The notes under the pieces are model-generated. The model made no database searches, was not told the DNA's origin, and worked only from the letters and a program-made list of their open reading frames with translations. Made by a program: the position numbers and the translations under genes. DNA of 64,000 bases from Chloroflexota bacterium (GTDB lineage Bacteria > Chloroflexota > UBA11872): assembly GCA_026707585.1 (NCBI GenBank), contig JAPOWQ010000066.1:1-64000 (forward strand), read 5' to 3'. Positions 7,550 to 14,875 of this stretch are shown here, one piece after another. Within the stretch, counting starts at the first letter, position 1. The number at the start of each line of letters is the position of its first letter.

Positions 7550-8683
7550 CTAGGCTGACGCGACGAGCGTGGCCGGGAGTTCGACGTCAACTGGCCGATG
7601 TTCGAGCACACTCGTGGTCAGGGCCTCCAGGGTGTACATGTTGACCACGGACTGCGTCAGTGGGACGACGGGCTGCGAGACTCCGCGCGCCACATCGACA
7701 AAATTCTCCATCTGCAGGCGGAAGATGTCGGCCGACGGAACCTCATATCGGTCGTACAGTCGGCTACCGTACTGGTGCTCGATAACCGTATCGTCGTACG
7801 GTCGCCAAGCCCTCTTTACGTACAACCTTCCCTCGCTGCCAGTAATGCTTAAAGCCTCACTTGTGTACGCTTGGCTGCTGCTTTCTACGATGCCGATACA
7901 GCCACTGTCGTATTCGATCAATCCGAATTGACGGAAGATCGTCCCATACTTCTCGCTCAATCTTCCGCTGCAGAAGACGCGCACCGGTCGGGCCGCCATC
8001 AGACCGGCGTCGGCAGGAATTTCTTCGCTGCTGCCGTTGACACCAAGCCCGGTCCACCGACCCCCTGCCGCGACCGATGCGAAGTGATTCGCGGCGTTGA
8101 CCGCATAGCACAAGGTATTCCATGGGGTCCCGCCGGCACGCGCTGTGTCACGCGACCAATTTCGATCCGGGTCTGTTGGATCATCCTCCTCGGGATCGAA
8201 GTTGCTGAACGTGGCGTTCACCGAGTCCACACGGCCGATCTTGCCCGCGCCGACCAGTCGCTCGAGCTTGGCCATAAGCGGGTGGTGCCGGTACATAAAC
8301 CCTTCCATGAGAACCGCGCCTGCCGATTCGACTAACTCGGCAATCTCCACGGCGTCCTGACCGGTGACGGTCAGGGCCTTCTCGCACAGAATGTTGCGTG
8401 CGCCGGCGTTCAGACAGCGCTCAATCTGCTCCCGGTGTTGACTGGGCCACGTCACCAATGCCACGCCGTCCAGATCGTGCACACGGATCATTTCCTCGAA
8501 GTCGGTATAGAAGGCCTCGCACCCGTACTCCGCGGACCATTCCTTAGCCACAGCTTCGCGGATATCACAGCAAGCCACGATCCGTGCCTTATCCGACGCA
8601 GTGCCGGCGCGACCATGGCGGTAGCTGATCCCGCCGCATCCAATCAGTCCGATGCGAAATAGCTCTTGATTGCCCTGCGTCAT
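7550..8683 (-). CDS. Gfo/Idh/MocA-family NAD(P)-dependent dehydrogenase
   Basis: This 377-residue protein has the N-terminal Rossmann motif IGLIGCGGISYRHG and the family CEKAL segment in place of the usual EKP (Lys kept). The C-terminal alpha/beta domain follows from about residue 135. Family members oxidise or reduce sugars, inositols or amino sugars. It is divergent from another Gfo/Idh/MocA gene at 8838, with 154 bases between them. Base use is slightly less GC-rich than its neighbours. The substrate cannot be assigned. Confidence 0.88.
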   Translation of the reverse strand: MTQGNQELFRIGLIGCGGISYRHGRAGTASDKARIVACCDIREAVAKEWSAEYGCEAFYTDFEEMIRVHDLDGVALVTWPSQHREQIERCLNAGARNILCEKALTVTGQDAVEIAELVESAGAVLMEGFMYRHHPLMAKLERLVGAGKIGRVDSVNATFSNFDPEEDDPTDPDRNWSRDTARAGGTPWNTLCYAVNAANHFASVAAGGRWTGLGVNGSSEEIPADAGLMAARPVRVFCSGRLSEKYGTIFRQFGLIEYDSGCIGIVESSSQAYTSEALSITGSEGRLYVKRAWRPYDDTVIEHQYGSRLYDRYEVPSADIFRLQMENFVDVARGVSQPVVPLTQSVVNMYTLEALTTSVLEHRPVDVELPATLVASA

Positions 8684-8837
8684 GAGTCGTCCGTTTGCCG
8701 GTCTGACCGCTCAGCTCGAACGGGTTACCGGTACAGCGACTACTCTACCGTCGCAATTGGCGCGGCGTGGCGAAAAAAAGACGGCGACCGCGGCGGCGTC
8801 AACGCCACGCGGTTCAACCGGTAGGGACTGACAGGGC

Positions 8838-9935
8838 ATGAGCTTCAGGATCGGGATCATCGGACATACCGGCCGGGGCAACTACGGCCACAGCCTGGAC
8901 ATGGCCTTCGTGGGCGTCGAGGGTGCCGAGATCGTGGCCCTGGCCGACCCAGATGACGAAGGGCGAGCGGAAGCCGCCGCCCGCACCGGCGCCGCCACGG
9001 CGTACGCGGACTACCGCGAGATGTTGGATAGGGAAAAGCTCGACATCGCCGTGGTGGCTTCGTCAGAAGTCGGCGACCACCGCGAGCTCGTTGTAACGGC
9101 GGCCGAGACGAGAGCCAACATCTACCTGGAGAAACCGGTAGCTGCCGCACCGGAGGATGTTGACGCGATGATGGCAGCTTGCGACCGGTCCTCGGTGCTG
9201 TGCGTGGTCGCCCACCCGTGGCGGGGCCATCCGCCGATCCAGCGAGTGGCGATCGACCTGATCAGGTCCGGCAAGATCGGCGAGCCGAGGCTCGCACGGA
9301 TCTATGGCAAGGGGGGCGAGCACGGAGGCGATCCGCTGTTCCTTGACCTGTATCCCCACTTCTTCGATTTCCTGTGGCAGCTCTTTGGCGCCCCGCTGTG
9401 GTGTCACGCGCATCTGACCCAGGACGGCCGCACCTGCGAGCCCGCCGACCTCAAGCCCGGATGGACTGGCGTAGGGCTCGTCGCCGGTAATGGGATTAAG
9501 GCCTACTACTGTTTCGAGGGAGGCTTCGCGGCGGAATACGAATCGTACCGGGGCGACGGCATCGAGACCCCGTATCGCCTCGACATCCACGGCACTGCGG
9601 GCACGCTGTCGCTACCAGGGCCGATGGGGAGAGGACCGGACATCTTCTTTCATCCGCTGGCGAATCCTGGACTCATCGGCGACGACCGCTGGGAGGTCAT
9701 CCCCTCAGAGCCGCCGCCGGATCAGCATAAGTGGGTGAACGCGCATCGGCGCATGGCCAGGTCCATGATGGACATGCTCGAGGGTAAGGCGCCGGAATGG
9801 GAGTTGGTGCAACTTCCCGACGCGAAGCGCCACCTGGAAATGGCCATGCTGGCCCACGCGTCACATATGCAAGGGGCGCGAGTGTCCCCGCCGTTGCCAG
9901 ACGGTAAGAACCCCTTCGACCATTGGACGGCGTAG
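8838..9935 (+). CDS. Gfo/Idh/MocA-family dehydrogenase
   Basis: This 365-residue protein opens with the Rossmann motif GIIGHTGRGNYGHS and has the canonical EKPVAA Lys motif near residue 99. It then has a C-terminal domain with LFLDLYPHFFDFLWQLFG, where the His is in the usual catalytic position. It is transcribed divergently from the family member at 7550-8683, and the two may share control from the 154-base gap. The gap contains acgggttaccggta and ggttcaaccggta, near-repeats that could be operator half-sites. Substrate unknown. Confidence 0.9.
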   Translation: MSFRIGIIGHTGRGNYGHSLDMAFVGVEGAEIVALADPDDEGRAEAAARTGAATAYADYREMLDREKLDIAVVASSEVGDHRELVVTAAETRANIYLEKPVAAAPEDVDAMMAACDRSSVLCVVAHPWRGHPPIQRVAIDLIRSGKIGEPRLARIYGKGGEHGGDPLFLDLYPHFFDFLWQLFGAPLWCHAHLTQDGRTCEPADLKPGWTGVGLVAGNGIKAYYCFEGGFAAEYESYRGDGIETPYRLDIHGTAGTLSLPGPMGRGPDIFFHPLANPGLIGDDRWEVIPSEPPPDQHKWVNAHRRMARSMMDMLEGKAPEWELVQLPDAKRHLEMAMLAHASHMQGARVSPPLPDGKNPFDHWTA

Positions 9936-10097
9936 ATCGGTAAACCGCCACTGGCGGACCCCAACGCCCCTTGCGCCGGGTCCGTAGCGTGGATAGCGAC
10001 GGCCACCGGCAGGCCGGATAGCCAGATGGCCCTGCGATCCTCCTGGCTTTCGACACCACGCATTACGTGGCGTTGCCGTGCCCGCTGACTCCCTAGG

Positions 10098-10220
10098 GAG
10101 ACCTTTGCGTAACCCTGGGAATGGGTGCCCGGAAGACCCTCACCCCAACCCTCTCCCGGAGGTAGAGGGAGAAAGAGCGGCCCGGCTTTCGAAGTCGAGG
10201 CGGGGTTTCGCAAAGGTCTC
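10098..10220. mobile_element. MITE-like element, copy 1 (123 bp)
   Basis: The left end is GAGACCTTTGCGTAACCC, and the right end is its inverted match with about two differences (…GGGTTTCGCAAAGGTCTC). The centre holds gtgcccggaagaccctcacc and a ctctccc/gggagagg-type hairpin. CTAGG is duplicated on both sides (10093-10097 and 10221-10225), as expected of a transposition target duplication. It carries no ORF, so it must have been mobilised in trans. The right target copy contains the stop codon of the GH32 gene. Confidence 0.82.
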
Positions 10221-11681
10221 CTAGGCGTGTACCGGGACACTCTCCGTTCCATCCCAGATGGCAGCGAGTTCCCAGACGTCCAGCGAGGTCAGGCCTGGCT
10301 GGCCAATGACGTCGAAGGTCGCACTCGGGCGTGCTTTGCGGCTAAAGACGTGCAGCCCCAGGCTGTCGGACCGCGTCGGGTAGATGCGGCTGGTCGCAGC
10401 CCGTCCGTGCGCAAATACCTCGAGGACCGAAGCGTCCAGGAATACGTGCAGGCGCAGCGGCGTGTGCGGCGGCCGGTGCAGCGGCCCTCCGCTGTTTGGG
10501 CGATCGGTCGACAGATCGAGGGATGACTGCTCGCAGTCGATCGTGAGCCGGTCGTCCGCGAAGTTGTATTCGATCCGCGTCTCCTCCACGCCGTCCGGGG
10601 AGCGCCGCACGGCCAGACCGACCGTGCCGTTTGGCGCGGGCGTGAACTCGGCCACGATCTCGAGTTGCGCACCCGCCACGCCCTGGATCTGGTGGGTCGA
10701 GTCGTGCGCAAGCGCGATGGCGCCAACCGCGTGGTGCGCACGTCGTAGTGCGCGCACTTCGGGCGCCGGCTCGGAGGTGAGCCGTCCGTTCGAGTCGAGG
10801 CCCATCACACGCGGCAACGACATCAGGCCGGACCAGCCGGCCTCGGCCTGCGCTGCGCGCGTCCGCCCCTCGCGGATCCATCCCCAGGCGAGGCGCCGGC
10901 CCTGCGAATCGAGCAGGGTTTGCGGGGCCGCGTAGTGCGCCCCAAGGTCAACACGGCCCCGGAATTCGCCGTGGTACCGGTGGTCGTCATACGAGCCGAC
11001 GAAGTACGGAAACCACCATTCCGGATGCGCATGCACCATCAGCACGTGCTGGTCACCCAGCGGGAAGAATTCAGGGACTTCCCACATCGAGCCGGTCAGG
11101 TTGGCGTCGCCCGTGCACATCAACCCCAGGTACTCCCAGCGCACCAGGTCCGGCGACCGATAGAGGGGCAGGGCGCCGCCGACGCCTCGAACGCCGCAGC
11201 CGATCACCTGGTACCAGGCATCGTCGTCCCGCCACGCGCAGTGGTCGCGCCAGCCCGGCACCTCCAGTCCCTCCGGAGGCGCCGGGATGACCGGATTAGC
11301 GGGGTGCTTGGTCCACGTGAGCAAGTCGTCGTCGCTGGTGGCGATGCAGGCCTTCTGTGGCATCACGCCGGTGTAGATCAGCGTCGGCACGCCAGCGTGA
11401 TCCACGGCGCAGCCGGAGTAGCACCCGGTCGGATCGGCTCCGCCGGGGGTCGGCGCCAGCGCAATGGGCAGGTGCTCCCAGTGCACCAGATCGTCGCTGA
11501 CCGCGTGCCCCCAATGCGCGCCGGGCAAGGTCGCCCCCTGGTTGGGAAGCCCGGAGAACATTCCCGGCGAAAACTGGTAGAAGAGGTGGAAGCGTCCGGC
11601 CCACTGAATGAGCCCGTTGGGGTCGTTCATCCAGTCCGATGGCGGCAGAAAGTGGTAGCGCGGCCGTTGCGGATCGCTCAT
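10221..11681 (-). CDS. GH32 beta-fructosidase (levanase/invertase type)
   Basis: The three GH32 signatures are present. WMNDPNG holds the nucleophile (Asp20), WRDHCAW keeps the Arg-Asp of the RDP motif with Pro changed to His, and WEVPEFF keeps the acid/base Glu of the EC motif with Cys changed to Val. The catalytic five-bladed propeller is followed by a C-terminal beta-sandwich with VFLDASVLEVFAHG. No signal peptide is seen, so fructans or sucrose-like oligosaccharides would be cut in the cytoplasm. Start 11681 (MSDPQRPRYHF) is preferred; an upstream in-frame start at 11741 is possible. A MITE-like element abuts its stop codon. Confidence 0.92.
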   Translation of the reverse strand: MSDPQRPRYHFLPPSDWMNDPNGLIQWAGRFHLFYQFSPGMFSGLPNQGATLPGAHWGHAVSDDLVHWEHLPIALAPTPGGADPTGCYSGCAVDHAGVPTLIYTGVMPQKACIATSDDDLLTWTKHPANPVIPAPPEGLEVPGWRDHCAWRDDDAWYQVIGCGVRGVGGALPLYRSPDLVRWEYLGLMCTGDANLTGSMWEVPEFFPLGDQHVLMVHAHPEWWFPYFVGSYDDHRYHGEFRGRVDLGAHYAAPQTLLDSQGRRLAWGWIREGRTRAAQAEAGWSGLMSLPRVMGLDSNGRLTSEPAPEVRALRRAHHAVGAIALAHDSTHQIQGVAGAQLEIVAEFTPAPNGTVGLAVRRSPDGVEETRIEYNFADDRLTIDCEQSSLDLSTDRPNSGGPLHRPPHTPLRLHVFLDASVLEVFAHGRAATSRIYPTRSDSLGLHVFSRKARPSATFDVIGQPGLTSLDVWELAAIWDGTESVPVHA

Positions 11682-11891
11682 CGAACTCCATCCATTTGCC
11701 CCGTGCCGTGCAGCAGCGTCGGGGCTGATCGGCAGCGCCACGCGCCCGACCGGCCGAACGAACCTGGGCGGGCAGCTCCCGAGCTTCGCTCGGACGGCGC
11801 GCGCTCCACCGGGATCGGGGACGACAACTGCGACTGCTCAGGGAGATTGATCTTTAGAGAACCTGATTGTTAGGATTCAAATCATTCTAGC

Positions 11892-11909
11892 TGCACCCTT
11901 CCGGGTGCA
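11892..11909. promoter_or_regulatory. hairpin before the ABC binding-protein gene
   Basis: A perfect 7-bp inverted repeat TGCACCC-ttcc-GGGTGCA lies 28 bases before the ATG of the substrate-binding lipoprotein. It could be an operator, an mRNA leader hairpin or a weak terminator; no T-run follows it. Confidence 0.35.
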
Positions 11910-11936
11910 CGGTTCGAAGGCTGTATGGAGGTTGCT

Positions 11937-13433
11937 ATGCGTCGAATGCTGACTAGACGCCAGGCACTGATCGTGGCTGGTGGGACGGCGCTGGGAGCTA
12001 CGGCTGGGATCGCGCTGGCCGCTTGCGGTGAGGCCGAGGTCGCCGAGACCCCCGCCGAGCCGGCGCCAGCCACAGCGGCCCCGGCCGCGACACCGGCCCC
12101 GGCCGTTGAGGTCCAGCCACAGCAGAAGGCCGTGGAAATCGAGTTCGTGCACGACCACGTCTCCGGACCGCGCGGCGAAGCGATGCGGTGGGGGCTCGCA
12201 AACTTTGCGAGCCAGTTCCCTGAAATCAATGTCCGGTTCGTCGTTCAACCGGCTGACTTCGAAGATTCGTTCGCCATCCAGCAGGCCGCCAATTCGCAGG
12301 GCGAGGTCGCCTTGCTTAGTGGGGCCTTCTTCATGTCGTGGGTAGAAGGTGGGGCCTTCACACAAATCAACGACGCCTTGAGCAAGAACCCTCGATATGA
12401 CGCGAGTGCCCAATTCTTTGGGCCTGACGCGTACTCAATAAACTTCTGGAATCGAATTCCGTCGTCGCACCTCGAGCCAATCTCAGGTCCGACATTCGGT
12501 CTGCCCTACCAGGGCAACATGATTGGCTACTTTTTCAACGTCGACATGATGACCAAGGCGGGCATCGAGTTTCCCACCGCAGGCCAGTGGGGGATCGAGA
12601 CGGAATACCTTGAGGCGTTGCAGAAGGGCACTGATCCCGAAATCGGTCAGTGGGGTACGCGAGGGTTAACCGGTGCGTGGCCCCACGGCCTGTTCCTGCC
12701 GCTGGCGCTGTCGGATCGGGACGACCTCATGCCCGTGTACAACAGCGATGCCACGCGCTTCGAGGCCTACGACGAAGGCGGGGATCGAGGCCTGCAGTTC
12801 ATCATTGACATGGCCCGCACACACAAGGTCTCTTACCCGCCCGGGGACTACCGAGAGATCGCGGGCGAGTTCGGCGACCCGTTCTCGGCCGGCAAGCAGA
12901 TGATCTGGAATGCCGGCGGTGCGGTGGGCACCCTGGCAAACCGGATCAAAGACAGGTTTGAGTGGTCAATGGGTCCGATTCCGGAAGGCAGAACGGGTGA
13001 GCCGCATCCGAACAACTTCGACGGACAGCCGCATTTGATCACCAACACTGCGCAACGTCGGGGCACGGTCGAGCAGGCGGTCGAACTCATCAATTTCTTC
13101 GTCGGGCCGGGAGTTCAGGGACGCATCGCCATCGATCGTGGGTCCCTCCCCTACAACAAGGAGGCGATCGCCTCAGCCGAGATGGCGGCGGGGCCGCCGG
13201 CGAACCACAGTCTGTGGAACGACCAGGCGCAGCGCACCGATCACCGACATCTGCAGTGGGCGCACCCCAATTGGAGTGAGATGTGGCCGATTTTCAGGTG
13301 GGACAAGACCTTTCTTGGTGAGGAGACGGTAGAAGAAGGCCGCATAAGGGTGACCACCGAGGCGGACAGATTCCTTGAGAGGAACCACGAGAACTGGGAG
13401 TCGCTCAAGCGATATGCGGAGGCGGCCTCCTGA
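11937..13433 (+). CDS. ABC-transporter sugar-type substrate-binding lipoprotein (family 1)
   Basis: This 498-residue extracellular solute-binding protein has a Tat-like TRRQALIVAGG signal and a lipobox ending LAAC (Cys30). An Ala/Pro/Thr linker follows to about residue 62, then a two-lobed binding fold. Typical features are PTFGLPYQGNMIGYFFNVDMM and the hinge region FSAGKQMIWNAGGA. ATG 11937 is chosen because GGAGG lies 5 nt upstream. It should capture a carbohydrate outside the membrane. No permease or ATPase gene is in the window, so it is an orphan and must use partners elsewhere. Confidence 0.88.
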   Translation: MRRMLTRRQALIVAGGTALGATAGIALAACGEAEVAETPAEPAPATAAPAATPAPAVEVQPQQKAVEIEFVHDHVSGPRGEAMRWGLANFASQFPEINVRFVVQPADFEDSFAIQQAANSQGEVALLSGAFFMSWVEGGAFTQINDALSKNPRYDASAQFFGPDAYSINFWNRIPSSHLEPISGPTFGLPYQGNMIGYFFNVDMMTKAGIEFPTAGQWGIETEYLEALQKGTDPEIGQWGTRGLTGAWPHGLFLPLALSDRDDLMPVYNSDATRFEAYDEGGDRGLQFIIDMARTHKVSYPPGDYREIAGEFGDPFSAGKQMIWNAGGAVGTLANRIKDRFEWSMGPIPEGRTGEPHPNNFDGQPHLITNTAQRRGTVEQAVELINFFVGPGVQGRIAIDRGSLPYNKEAIASAEMAAGPPANHSLWNDQAQRTDHRHLQWAHPNWSEMWPIFRWDKTFLGEETVEEGRIRVTTEADRFLERNHENWESLKRYAEAAS

Positions 13434-13466
13434 CAAGCTAGACGCGCTAGCGCCACGGAAGCGCCA

Positions 13467-13524
13467 TGAGAGCCTCCTCTCGGTTGGGCCGGTCGATTCC
13501 ACCCGCCGAGTCTGGAGGCTCTCA
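13467..13524. terminator. long-stem inverted repeat after the binding-protein gene
   Basis: TGAGAGCCTCC (13467-13477) is repeated in inverse as GGAGGCTCTCA (13514-13524), a perfect 11-bp stem around a 36-base loop, 34 bases after the stop codon. There is no T-run, so it may protect the transcript 3' end rather than act as an intrinsic terminator. Confidence 0.4.
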
Positions 13525-13605
13525 GCTGTTACCAAGGCTCATGGGAAGGACGTCCAGGGACTGCCGGAATGGCCCAGGCGCCGCAAAGGCGCGGGGGTCG
13601 TGGTG

Positions 13606-13785
13606 ATGAAGTGGCTGCACTTCTTTGACTATCGCGAGCTGAAGCACCTGGACGGCTTTGTGCGGGCGGTGGAGTCGCCGGTGAAGCATTCGGATGCGCC
13701 ATTGCTGACGCCAGACCTGCCGCGGGAGCACGGCAACAACCGGCTGTCGGGCAGCGTGGTCCTGGCGGTGAAGTGGGGTCACTAA
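13606..13785 (+). pseudogene. truncated propeller protein, third copy (N-terminal fragment)
   Basis: The frame from ATG 13606 encodes MKWLHFFDYRELKHLDGF, then VESPVKHSDAPLLTPDLP and REHGNNRLSGSV. This aligns with residues 1 to about 50 of the 465-468-residue propeller proteins at 5283 and 14876. It then runs into VLAVKWGH and a stop. About 90 percent of the gene is missing. It lies 1.1 kb before the intact copy 2, in the same direction, and looks like a duplicate cut short by deletion. Confidence 0.75.
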
Positions 13786-13849
13786 CTCACTTCCATACAC
13801 TTGACCTCGCGGATTCCCACCAGGCAGGCCAACCGAGAGCAGGATTCAC

Positions 13850-14381
13850 ATGGCCGTGGACAGAAGCGACAAGTACCGCCAGATGGTGCTCCGTGGCAAG
13901 TATCAGCGGTTGTACTCCTACCTGCACAGACTTGAGGCCCAGGAGTGGAGGGCCTCTTTTGGCGAGGTCGAGGCAGTTGTTGGATTCCAACTGCCGCCGT
14001 CCGCGCGACTCCACCGCCCCTGGTGGAGACCTTTGCGTAACCCCAGGCTGGTTGCCCGGAAGACCCTCACCCCAACCCTCTCCCACGGGGAGAGGGAGCA
14101 AGAGCGGCCCCGATTTCGAAGTCGAGGCGGGGTTTTGCAGAGGTCTCTGGTGGGGAAACCAGAAGCGCAGCAACGGACATAGGCACGCGCTGGCGTGGAG
14201 TGTCGCGGGATGGGAGACGGCGGAGGTCGACATGGATGCGGAGACGCTGCTGTTCCGGCGAAGGCACCCCAGGCCCGCAGCCAGGCCTTCGCTCGACGAG
14301 GCATGGCCGGTGCATCCAACCGCTTCGTGGCCGGAGGGCCTGAGCCTCAGGCGAGAGGACCTCTACGAGGAGCGGGTCTAG
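13850..14381 (+). pseudogene. DUF7662-like gene with antitoxin-like tail, split by a MITE
   Basis: Frame 13850-14025 encodes KYQRLYSYLHRLEAQEW, FGEVEAVVGFQLPPSARLHR and PWW. After the inserted element, frame 14153-14381 resumes with GNQKRSNGHRHALAWSVAGW and ETAEVDMDAETLLFRR. Removing 14026-14152 (element plus one TGGTG) joins them in frame as one 134-residue protein with the family layout …LPPSAR-H-WW-N…AW-AGW…V.F.R. I recall this as the DUF7662 pattern. The last 40 residues end WPEGLSLRREDLYEERV, resembling the C-terminal toxin-binding tail of some antitoxins, and a PIN toxin starts 9 nt later. Now frameshifted and presumably dead. Confidence 0.78.
14026..14147. mobile_element. MITE-like element, copy 2 (122 bp), inside a gene
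   Basis: The left end GAGACCTTTGCGTAACCCC and right end GGGGTTTTGCAGAGGTCTC are inverted matches. The 5-bp target TGGTG is duplicated at 14021-14025 and 14148-14152. The core carries ggttgcccggaagaccctcac and a ctctcccacggggagaggg hairpin. It interrupts the gene at 13850-14381 at codons for Trp-Trp, which fixes both element ends to the base. Confidence 0.9.
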
Positions 14382-14389
14382 CCGCCGCC

Positions 14390-14812
14390 ATGTTTATCGA
14401 CACCAACGTGCTGGTGAATTCCCGCATTCCCGGCGCGCCGGACCACGACGCCGCCCGGGCAAGGCTGGAGCGCGCATTTCGCGACCCTGAGCCGCTGAGA
14501 ATCAGCCGGCAGGTCATACGCGAGTACCTGTCCGTGGTCACTCGTCCGCAGACCTGGCCGGCGGGTATTACCCGGGAGGATGCCCTGTACGACGTGGGCA
14601 GGCTGATTCGCAGCTTCGAGATTCTTGAGGATGGCCCGCGGGTTACCGAGTCGCTGGTGGGCCTGTGCCGCGAAGTGCCTGTTGGCGGTCGGCAGATTCA
14701 CGACGCCAACATCGTGGCGACAATGCTCGCCCACGGCGAACGCCGGCTGCTGACGTTCAACGGCGCGGACTTTCGCCCGTACGGTGACCGCATCGAGTTG
14801 GTGGACGCTTAG
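14390..14812 (+). CDS. PIN-domain ribonuclease, VapC-like toxin
   Basis: This 140-residue PIN protein starts MFIDTNVLVNSR with catalytic Asp4. Further acidic residues lie in REYLSVVTR (Glu), IHDANIVATML (Asp) and LLTFNGADF (Asp). PIN toxins cleave RNA and are held inactive by an antitoxin encoded just upstream. The upstream gene 9 nt away is split by a mobile element, although its C-terminal RREDLYEERV segment is still encoded in frame up to the junction. The toxin frame is intact, so either it is poorly expressed or another antitoxin covers it. Confidence 0.85.
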   Translation: MFIDTNVLVNSRIPGAPDHDAARARLERAFRDPEPLRISRQVIREYLSVVTRPQTWPAGITREDALYDVGRLIRSFEILEDGPRVTESLVGLCREVPVGGRQIHDANIVATMLAHGERRLLTFNGADFRPYGDRIELVDA

Positions 14813-14875
14813 GCGAACGCGAGGGGCCGTAAGCTCGAAGTCTGTCGGGGTTGCGAGGCGGCTGGAGTGGTGGCG

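Noticed and set aside
8684-8837. tRNA-like or operator structure in the gap between two divergent dehydrogenases
   Set aside because: Near-repeats of ggttaccggta are present but do not make a cloverleaf or a clear palindrome; mentioned only as a possible operator in the neighbouring gene entry.
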